Below are positions 7,394-13,019 of a stretch of DNA of 31,028 nt, one piece after another. How positions within the stretch are numbered: the stretch's first letter is position 1; each line of letters opens with the position of its first letter. The translations under genes were made by a program, and so were the position numbers. The notes below the pieces were generated by a model. The model saw nothing but the letters and a program-made list of their open reading frames with translations, had not been told where the DNA came from and ran no database searches. Origin of the DNA: Succinatimonas sp. UBA7265 (GTDB lineage: Bacteria; Pseudomonadota; Gammaproteobacteria; Enterobacterales; Succinivibrionaceae); NCBI GenBank assembly GCA_002473165.1, contig DKSD01000045.1, forward strand, positions 4,555 through 35,582, in the 5' to 3' direction.

Positions 7394-8164
7394 ATGAGCA
7401 AAAAATCCTCCAGCCGCGAGATCGTCTACGGCGTCAACCCGGTGTTTTCGGCCCTTGAGACTTCACCTGAGAAGATCACGGCAGCCTGGGTGGCCAAAGG
7501 CCGCGAGGGCGATCGCCGCGTGGCGCAAATAATCAAAGAGCTTGAGGCCAACGGGATCCGGGTGCAGGGCGCGCTGTCGCATTTTTTAGATGAGAAGACC
7601 GACGGCGGCGTGCACCAGGGCGTCGTCATCGAGATGCTCGCCACGCCCGCCCGCGACGAGCACTATTTGCAGGATCTTGTGGAAAGCCTCGAGGGGCAGG
7701 AACAGCTTTACCTGGTGCTCGACGGCATTACCGATCCGCGCAATTTAGGGGCCTGCATGCGCTCTGCCTGGGCCGCAGGCTGCAAGGCGGTCATCGTGCC
7801 GCGCGACAAGTCCGCGCCGCTCTCGCCCGTGGCGCGCAAAGCCGCCGACGGCGCGGCCGAGGCCGTGCCTTTTGTAGCCGTGACCAATCTGGCGCGCGCG
7901 CTCGATTTCATGCGCGATCACGGCATCGAGGTCGTGGGGCTGGCAGGCGAGGGCGCCGTGAACATTTTCAGCTACGGCTTCCAAAAGGCCAGCGCCCTGG
8001 TGCTGGGCTCCGAGGAGAGCGGCATGCGCCGCCTGACGCGCGAGAAGTGCGACGCCATCGTGCGCATCCCCATGGCAGAAGGCGTTGAATCGCTCAATGT
8101 CTCGGTGGCCTCGGGCGTTGCCCTGTTTGAGGCCGTCCGCAGCACCGGCGCCTTGCAAAACTGA
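7394..8164 (+). CDS. rlmB: 23S rRNA 2'-O-ribose methyltransferase RlmB (Gm2251)
   Basis: A 256-residue SPOUT/TrmH-family methyltransferase that modifies G2251 in the P-loop of 23S rRNA. Seen: N-terminal substrate-binding domain beginning IVYGVNPVFSALE, the HQGVV block, then the knotted domain with motif 1 (LDGITDPRNLGACMRSA), motif 2 (LVLGSEESGMRRL) and motif 3 (IPMAEGVESLNVSVA). These are the expected SAM-binding knot residues. AAGGAA sits seven bases before the ATG. It follows rnr closely and is the last gene of the operon, ending just before the terminator at 8175. Confidence 0.95.
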   Translation: MSKKSSSREIVYGVNPVFSALETSPEKITAAWVAKGREGDRRVAQIIKELEANGIRVQGALSHFLDEKTDGGVHQGVVIEMLATPARDEHYLQDLVESLEGQEQLYLVLDGITDPRNLGACMRSAWAAGCKAVIVPRDKSAPLSPVARKAADGAAEAVPFVAVTNLARALDFMRDHGIEVVGLAGEGAVNIFSYGFQKASALVLGSEESGMRRLTREKCDAIVRIPMAEGVESLNVSVASGVALFEAVRSTGALQN

Positions 8165-8174
8165 TCCTCTAAAA

Positions 8175-8213
8175 AAGCGCCGGATACCCTTACCCGGCGC
8201 TTGAATTCTTTTA
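8175..8213 (+). terminator. Rho-independent terminator after rlmB
   Basis: Perfect nine-base stem AAGCGCCGG (8175-8183) with CCGGCGCTT (8194-8202), ten-base loop, followed by the T-rich GAATTCTTTTATT. The right arm overlaps the -35 element of the rpsF promoter. Confidence 0.8.
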
Positions 8214-8229
8214 TTCCTGTCTTTATAAT
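8201..8229 (+). promoter_or_regulatory. Promoter of the rpsF-rpsR-rplI operon
   Basis: TTGAAT (8201-8206), exactly 17 bases, then a consensus TATAAT (8224-8229). Start expected near 8236. The -35 begins inside the last two bases of the upstream terminator stem. Confidence 0.8.
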
Positions 8230-8235
8230 ATTGCC

Positions 8236-8322
8236 CGCTCAGTCACGCGGCAGCGCCGCGTTCGCTTCCTTGTCTGGCCTCAGACTGAAAAAGCCAGATT
8301 TTTACCGTAAGGGGCATTTTAA
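8236..8322 (+). promoter_or_regulatory. Structured rpsF leader, candidate S6:S18 autoregulatory region
   Basis: The roughly 87-base leader holds a perfect hairpin ACGCGGC/GCCGCGT (8245-8251 with 8255-8261). Two mutually exclusive pairings follow: GTCTG (8272-8276) with CAGAC (8281-8285), or TCTGGC (8273-8278) with GCCAGA (8293-8298). The Shine-Dalgarno AAGGGG lies at 8309-8314. In many bacteria the S6:S18 complex binds the rpsF leader and represses the operon. I could not match the published CCG-bulge motif with certainty, so this assignment is an inference. Confidence 0.4.
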
Positions 8323-8757
8323 ATGCGTAACTACGAAATCGTATTCCTGGTTCACCCTGATCAGAGCGATCAGGTCCCGGGCATGATCGACCGCTACAAG
8401 GCCGAGATCGAGAAAGACGGCGGCAAAGTCACCCGTCTCGAGAACTGGGGCCGCCGCCAGCTGGCTTACCCCATTCAGAAGCTGCACAAAGCTCACTACG
8501 TGCTCATCAACTGCGAGGCCTCCGAGGAGACCATCTCCAGCATCGAGAACAACTTCCGTTTCAATGATGCCGTGATCCGCAATCTGATCATCCGCACCAA
8601 GGGCCCGGTCACCGAGGAGTCCCCGATGATGAAGACCCGCGAAGAGCGCCGCCCTCATGACGACGCCGGTTCTTCCGCTCCCAGAAGCAAGTCGGACATT
8701 TCGCCGGAGATCCGTGCGGCCGCCGACGAAGCCGAAGCTGAAGAAGCTGCTGAATAA
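8323..8757 (+). CDS. rpsF: 30S ribosomal protein S6
   Basis: A 144-residue S6. The N-terminal RRM-like domain (MRNYEIVFLVHPDQ, GRRQLAYPIQK, HYVLINCEA, FRFNDAVIRNLIIRT) is typical and pairs with S18 on the platform of the 30S subunit. The C-terminal tail from about residue 105 is disordered and acidic, ending EAEEAAE; a comparable tail in E. coli is the target of glutamate addition by RimK. Strong spacing of AAGGGG before the ATG. First gene of the operon, 11 bases before rpsR; the priB gene that lies between them in E. coli is missing. Confidence 0.97.
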   Translation: MRNYEIVFLVHPDQSDQVPGMIDRYKAEIEKDGGKVTRLENWGRRQLAYPIQKLHKAHYVLINCEASEETISSIENNFRFNDAVIRNLIIRTKGPVTEESPMMKTREERRPHDDAGSSAPRSKSDISPEIRAAADEAEAEEAAE

Positions 8758-8768
8758 GGGAGGTTATC

Positions 8769-8999
8769 ATGGCTCGTTATTTCCACCGTCGCAAGTTCAA
8801 CCGTTTTGCCGCTGAAGGCATTACCGAGATCGACTACAAGGACATCGCTCTCCTGAAGAACTACGTCACTGAGTCCGGCAAGATCGTTCCCAGCCGTATC
8901 ACCGGCACCAGCGCCAAGTATCAGCGCCAGCTGGCTCTGGCCATCAAGCGCGCCCGTTATCTGGCTCTTCTGCCTTACACTGATCTGCAGGGCCGTTAA
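8769..8999 (+). CDS. rpsR: 30S ribosomal protein S18
   Basis: A 76-residue S18, the usual length. The typical blocks are present: FHRRKFNRFAAEG, IDYKDIALLKNYVTESGKIVPSRITGTSA and the basic C-terminal helix QRQLALAIKRARYLALLPY. S18 forms a heterodimer with S6 on the 30S platform. It has an excellent GGGAGG six bases before the ATG and sits 14 bases before rplI. Codon use is strongly biased, as expected for a highly expressed gene. Confidence 0.98.
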   Translation: MARYFHRRKFNRFAAEGITEIDYKDIALLKNYVTESGKIVPSRITGTSAKYQRQLALAIKRARYLALLPYTDLQGR

Positions 9000-9013
9000 G
9001 AGGGGAGTTTGAA

Positions 9014-9466
9014 ATGGAAGTTATTCTGTTAGACAAGATCGGCCGTTTAGGCGGTCTGGGCGACAAGGTTAAAGTCAAGAACGGCTATGCCCGCAACTAC
9101 CTGCTGCCCAAGAAGAAGGCTGTCCGCGCTACCGAAGAGAACCTCAAGAAGTTCGAGGCCCAGCGCGCCGAGCTCGAGGCAAAGATCGCCGCTGAGCTCA
9201 AAGAGGCTCAGGATCGCGCCGCCAAGCTCGAGGAGATCGGCAAGTTCACCATCGAGGCCATGGCAGGCGACGAAGGCAAGCTCTTCGGCTCTGTCGGCAC
9301 CCGTGACATCGCCGAGTGCCTCGAAAAGGCCGGCGTCAGCGTCCACAAGAGCGAGATCCGCCTCCCTGAGGGCGTGCTTCGCTCGGTCGGCGAGTATCAG
9401 ATCGCCATCCAGCTGCACCCGGATGTCAAGACTGAGATCACCCTGGCGGTGGTTCCTCAGGCCTGA
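9014..9466 (+). CDS. rplI: 50S ribosomal protein L9
   Basis: A 150-residue L9 with the two-domain layout: N-terminal domain with MEVILLDKIGRLGGLGDKV and GYARNYLLPKKKA (rRNA binding), a long connecting helix (about 41-75), and a C-terminal domain from about 80 with IAECLEKAGVSV. L9 binds at the base of the L1 stalk. GAGGGGAG precedes the ATG. Last gene of the operon, followed by two tandem hairpins. Confidence 0.97.
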   Translation: MEVILLDKIGRLGGLGDKVKVKNGYARNYLLPKKKAVRATEENLKKFEAQRAELEAKIAAELKEAQDRAAKLEEIGKFTIEAMAGDEGKLFGSVGTRDIAECLEKAGVSVHKSEIRLPEGVLRSVGEYQIAIQLHPDVKTEITLAVVPQA

Positions 9467-9479
9467 CCTGAATGTGCAG

Positions 9480-9538
9480 GCGCTCAGCACAGCTGAGCGC
9501 ATCCAAGGGCTGCGGCTTAAGGCTGCGGCCCTTTGTTG
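9480..9538 (+). terminator. Tandem hairpins ending the rpsF operon
   Basis: First hairpin: GCGCTCAGC (9480-9488) with GCTGAGCGC (9492-9500), loop ACA. Second: a 12-base stem with two G-U pairs, 9505-9516 with 9522-9533, followed by TGTTGTAT. The second resembles an intrinsic terminator; the first may be a processing or stabilising stem for the ribosomal-protein mRNA. Confidence 0.65.
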
Positions 9539-9555
9539 TATACGGAATTTTTGTT

Positions 9556-10410
9556 ATGCAGATTTACGATCCCGAAACCGCGGTGCGTCCCTTTGTCAAA
9601 TGGGTGGGCGGCAAGCGCCGCTCGCTTCCCGTGCTTATGAGCTATATGCCAGAGCACATCGACACCTATGTCGAGCCCTTTGTGGGCGGCGGCGCCATGC
9701 TCTTTGCGCTCAAGTTCAAGAAGGCGGTCATAAGCGATCTCAACCCCGAGCTCATCTGCGCCTACAAGGCCATCCGCGACGATCTCGAGGGCCTTAAAAA
9801 GCTGCTGCAGACCTTCAAATACGACAAAGAGCAGTTCCTCGAGGTGCGCGCCTGGGACCGGGACAATAACTTCCTGGAAAACCGCACGGAGACCGAGCGC
9901 GGCGCCAGGCTTATCTATCTGCTTAAGACCTGCTTTAACGGCCTGTACCGCGTCAGCGGCAAGGGCTATTTCAACACCCCGTTTGGCAAGCTTGACAACC
10001 CCAATATCTGCGATGTGCCCACGCTTGAGCGCGCGCACGCTTTTTTAAACGAGAAGCAGGTTGAGATTTTAAACCTCGACTACAACGAGGTCCTGCGGCG
10101 CGGCTACATCACCAAGGATGCTGTCGTCTACCTCGATCCGCCTTACGCGCCGTTAAACCGCACTTCGTACTTCACCTCATACGCTATCGGCGATTTCACG
10201 GACTGCGATCAGACCATGCTGCGCGATTACTGCGATGTGCTCAACGCCAACGGCATCCGCTTTCTCGAGTCCAACTCCACGGCGCCGATCATCTTTGACC
10301 TCTACCGCAAATACGCGATCACCACGTTAAACGCCCGCCGCTCCATCAATTCCAAGGGCACCGGCCGCGGGGCGATCAAAGAGCTGGTGATCCGCAATTA
10401 CGCGGACTGA
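9556..10410 (+). CDS. dam: Orphan DNA adenine-N6 methylase, Dam/DpnM type (probable GATC specificity)
   Basis: A 284-residue class alpha (D12 family) N6-adenine methyltransferase. Motif X/I region: KWVGGKRRSL (15-24) and EPFVGGGAMLF for SAM; motif IV DPPYAPL at 194-200 for catalysis; GLYRVSGKGYFNTPFG and the C-terminal ARRSINSKGTGRG block match GATC methylases. Overall pattern (RGARLIYLLKTCFNGLYRV, ELVIRNY end) looks nearer to DpnM of the DpnII restriction system than to E. coli Dam. No restriction endonuclease or second methylase is adjacent, so it acts as an orphan, possibly in mismatch repair and gene regulation. I chose ATG 9556, where family homology begins, over an upstream frame at 9472 that runs through the terminator hairpins. 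Confidence 0.88.
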   Translation: MQIYDPETAVRPFVKWVGGKRRSLPVLMSYMPEHIDTYVEPFVGGGAMLFALKFKKAVISDLNPELICAYKAIRDDLEGLKKLLQTFKYDKEQFLEVRAWDRDNNFLENRTETERGARLIYLLKTCFNGLYRVSGKGYFNTPFGKLDNPNICDVPTLERAHAFLNEKQVEILNLDYNEVLRRGYITKDAVVYLDPPYAPLNRTSYFTSYAIGDFTDCDQTMLRDYCDVLNANGIRFLESNSTAPIIFDLYRKYAITTLNARRSINSKGTGRGAIKELVIRNYAD

Positions 10411-10423
10411 CGGGTCCTCTCGC

Positions 10424-11713
10424 ATGAACAAATTCTGCTCGGCTGCCGCCAGCATCTTTGCGGTGCTCGTCTTGGTGATGTGGTGCGTCTTTGCGCTGAA
10501 AATCCAGATAACCGGGGATGATCTTACCTACAGCAGGGCACAGCTTGGGTTGGATTTTATCGTTCAAAGGTGGCAGAACTGGTCATCGAGGATCTTTATC
10601 GACTCTTTGAATGTGCTGCTGGTCTCCAATGTCTGGCTCCTGAGGATCTCGCTGTTTTTATCCCTGATCGCGCTGGCGTTGGGCATTCACAGCCTGTCGC
10701 AAAAGCAGCTCGGCCTCAGGCTGTGCGTGATCCTCTCCGGGCTGTTCCCGCTGTGGATCCTGAAAACCGCCGGCTGGGGCGCAACCTTCATCAACTACTT
10801 CTTTCCCTCAGTCGCCTTGCTTTGGGCGTTTGCCATCCTGCTCAAACGCGAGCTTAAAGGCGCTTATGTGTTCTCCGAGAGTGTAAAAGAACTGGTCCCC
10901 AGGGAGAAAACCGGGGTATTCACCTGGATGGTGTATGCGGTTTTGCTGATCTTTGGAAGCAACCAGGAACTTTGCGCCCTGACGGCGCTGCTGCTGTTTT
11001 TGATGATGGCGCGGGCGCTGCGCAGCCGCGCGGCGGCGCTTTCCGCGCTGGCGATCGCTGTGATATTGGCGCTTGAAGCCAACGCGCCGGGAAACCACGC
11101 ACGATATGCCAGCGAACTTGCGCACTGGCTGCCTGAAATGGCTGACTGGCCGCTTTGGTACAAGCTGGGGCTGGGATACGTGCGTTCAGTCTCCTACCAT
11201 CTGCTGGGAACGGAGATTTACTTTGCGCTGCTGGTCTCCGCAGCCTTATACCTTAAATTTAAAAACCTCAGAGCGGCTCTTGCAGGCTTTCTTGCCGTAG
11301 CGGTCTTGCAGCTCGTGCTGGTGCACGGCTTCGTGCTGAAAATGCAGTGCGCGGTTCCGCTTTCGCGCAATGATGCCTGGACGGTGTGCAATACGGCAGG
11401 GCTTGCGGTGGCACTCTCTGCCGTGCCTTTGGTGCTGTGGTGCATTTTATCGGCAAAATCCTTGCTGGCAGACAGGGTGCTTTATGCAATGCTGTTCCTG
11501 CTAGCCATCGCGGTTCCGGTTGCAGTGGCGCTGTCGCCCACAGTCTTTGTGTCAAGCTACAGGGTGTTTACTCCGGCGCTGTTTGTGTTGGGCGCTCTGA
11601 GCATGTGGATCTTTTTAAGATGCAGAGTGTCCTCAAACTTTCTCTGCCTGATCCTGGTCCTCGCTTTCTTGTTCGAGGCCCGGCCGCTGTTTAGGCTTCT
11701 GCACCGGATGTGA
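10424..11713 (+). CDS. Polytopic membrane protein, DUF6056/GT-C glycosyltransferase-like
   Basis: A 429-residue protein with about ten or more hydrophobic segments. The first periplasmic loop carries TGDDLTYSRA followed by QRWQNWSSRIFI; then come GWGATFINYFFPS, FGSNQELCA and EANAPGNHARYA. These paired acidic residues, the W..W..R pattern, the NQE and the APGN..R motifs match my memory of DUF6056 and related GT-C-like O-antigen-modifying proteins, which would transfer a sugar from a lipid carrier on the periplasmic side. The substrate is unknown and no GtrA or GtrB partner is nearby. It lies 13 bases after dam, so probably co-transcribed. Codon use is looser than in its housekeeping neighbours, which could reflect acquisition. 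Confidence 0.68.
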   Translation: MNKFCSAAASIFAVLVLVMWCVFALKIQITGDDLTYSRAQLGLDFIVQRWQNWSSRIFIDSLNVLLVSNVWLLRISLFLSLIALALGIHSLSQKQLGLRLCVILSGLFPLWILKTAGWGATFINYFFPSVALLWAFAILLKRELKGAYVFSESVKELVPREKTGVFTWMVYAVLLIFGSNQELCALTALLLFLMMARALRSRAAALSALAIAVILALEANAPGNHARYASELAHWLPEMADWPLWYKLGLGYVRSVSYHLLGTEIYFALLVSAALYLKFKNLRAALAGFLAVAVLQLVLVHGFVLKMQCAVPLSRNDAWTVCNTAGLAVALSAVPLVLWCILSAKSLLADRVLYAMLFLLAIAVPVAVALSPTVFVSSYRVFTPALFVLGALSMWIFLRCRVSSNFLCLILVLAFLFEARPLFRLLHRM

Positions 11714-11718
11714 AGATC

Positions 11719-11746
11719 AAAAAGGCCTGCTTGCGCAGGCCTTTTT
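11719..11746. terminator. Bidirectional terminator between convergent genes
   Basis: AAAAAGGCCTGC (11719-11730) pairs perfectly with GCAGGCCTTTTT (11735-11746) around a TTGC loop. T-runs flank the stem on both strands, so it can stop transcription from both directions. Confidence 0.9.
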
Positions 11747-11764
11747 AAATTAAGGAGTCAGCGA

Positions 11765-12733
11765 TCAGAATTTGTTGACCTGGCAGCGAGGCTTCTCGCC
11801 CTTGGCGCCGCGTACAGCTTCCTCAGCGCACTTCGTCTTGAGGTCTGAGGCAGCCTGCACGGAGTACCAGGCCATGTGCGGAGTGATCACGACGTTAGGG
11901 GCCGAGCGCAGCGGATTGTCCATAGGCAGCGGCTCCTTGCAGGTAACGTCGATGCCTGCGCCGGCGAGCTGGCCGGATTTTAAGGCCTCGGCGAGATCGG
12001 CTTCGTTCACCAGGCCGCCGCGGGCGACGTTGATGAGGTAGGAGCCTTTCTTCATCTTGGAGAACGTGGCCTTGTTCATGAAGCCGGCGTTGTCCTTGTT
12101 CAGGCCGCAGTGCAGGGAGATCAGATCGGCGTTCTTGATGACTTCATCCTGGGAGCAGAGCTTGATGAAGGAGAGCTCAGGATCGGACTCGACGTGCTTG
12201 GTGTAGATGTCGTAGCCGATGACCTTGCAGCCCATGGCGTGGACGCGCTTGGCAAAGGCGGTGCCGATGCGGCCTAAGCCGATGATGCCGACGGTCATGC
12301 AGGACATGCGGGTGATCGGGGCGCATTTGGCGTAATCCCAGACACCGTCCTTGACGTAGTTGGCGGCGGCGACGACCTTGCGGGTCACAGCCATCATCAG
12401 GGTCAGGGCCTGATCGGCAACTTCAAACGTGCCGTAATCAGGGACGTTGCACACGGCCACGTGGTGGCGGGAGGCAGCCTCGAGATCGATGTTGTCGACG
12501 CCGACGCCGTAGCGGCAGATGAGCTTGAGATCAGGCAGGGCGGCGAACACTTTCTCAGAGAAGTGCGCGTACTGGTTGCAGACAGCCACAGCGCCCTTGC
12601 AGTTATTGATCAGATCGTCCTCGGTCTTGCACTGGCAGAGCTTCCAGGGAATGCCGGCCTTTTTGAAGACGGCATCTTCTTCATTCATATTCGCGTGATC
12701 GCAGTCGGTAACGACAATCTTTGCGTCGGCCAT
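11765..12733 (-). CDS. D-isomer-specific 2-hydroxyacid dehydrogenase, CtBP-like
   Basis: A 322-residue NAD-dependent dehydrogenase. The flavodoxin-like substrate domain (ends of the chain, with RYGVGVDNID at 74-83) surrounds a Rossmann domain with GLGRIG (152-157). The catalytic set is complete: R238 in NVARGG, E267 in KEPLP, H286 in TPHMAWYS. The YGVGVDNI and HMAWYS patterns resemble the C-terminal-binding-protein-like subgroup. Likely reaction: reversible reduction of a 2-keto acid (or phosphoglycerate/glycerate-type substrate) with NADH; the substrate is not readable. The protein is rich in cysteine for an enzyme of this family. Upstream it has AGGAG at 11-base spacing. It stands alone between two terminators. 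Confidence 0.88.
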   Translation of the reverse strand: MADAKIVVTDCDHANMNEEDAVFKKAGIPWKLCQCKTEDDLINNCKGAVAVCNQYAHFSEKVFAALPDLKLICRYGVGVDNIDLEAASRHHVAVCNVPDYGTFEVADQALTLMMAVTRKVVAAANYVKDGVWDYAKCAPITRMSCMTVGIIGLGRIGTAFAKRVHAMGCKVIGYDIYTKHVESDPELSFIKLCSQDEVIKNADLISLHCGLNKDNAGFMNKATFSKMKKGSYLINVARGGLVNEADLAEALKSGQLAGAGIDVTCKEPLPMDNPLRSAPNVVITPHMAWYSVQAASDLKTKCAEEAVRGAKGEKPRCQVNKF

Positions 12734-12788
12734 GGTTTTATATACTCCTGTGTACAGATAAAACGCCGCTTAAGCGGCATGGTTTTAT
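12727..12788 (-). repeat. Duplicated start-codon region flanking a hairpin in the dehydrogenase leader
   Basis: CATGGTTTTAT occurs at 12731-12741 and again at 12778-12788, each preceded by CGGC. Read on the coding strand, both give ATAAAACCATG; the downstream copy holds the real start. Between them is the palindrome GCCGCTTAAGCGGC (12765-12778) and the Shine-Dalgarno. The upstream copy would open an out-of-frame 31-codon ORF ending at 12685. Confidence 0.6.
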
Positions 12789-12970
12789 TTTAGGCAAGGC
12801 GCGGGAATAAACCGTGACTAAGCTCCAAAATGTCTGATCTCTTTTAAAGCTTTGGTGCCCCTGCCTGCTGCCGGATCTTTTCCCAAAAAAGCGGCTTTAA
12901 TGTGTAACATTTTAGAAAATCTGAGAATTAACACGAAGATTTTGGAAATTCCGGTTTTTTGCGGCAAATT

Positions 12971-13002
12971 AAAAGGGCGGCCGCTATGGCGGCCGCCCTT
13001 TT
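12971..13002. terminator. Strong terminator after ppk
   Basis: Fourteen-base perfect stem AAAAGGGCGGCCGC (12971-12984) with GCGGCCGCCCTTTT (12989-13002), four-base loop. On the minus strand it is followed by TTTTAATTT. It closes the ppk transcript and may also block rightward readthrough. Confidence 0.9.
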
Positions 13003-13019
13003 GAGGTTATCTGATCTCT

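Noticed and set aside
12685..12780. 31-codon ORF overlapping the start of the dehydrogenase as a real leader peptide
   Set aside because: No ribosome binding site and no regulatory codon run; kept only as part of the duplicated-start observation.
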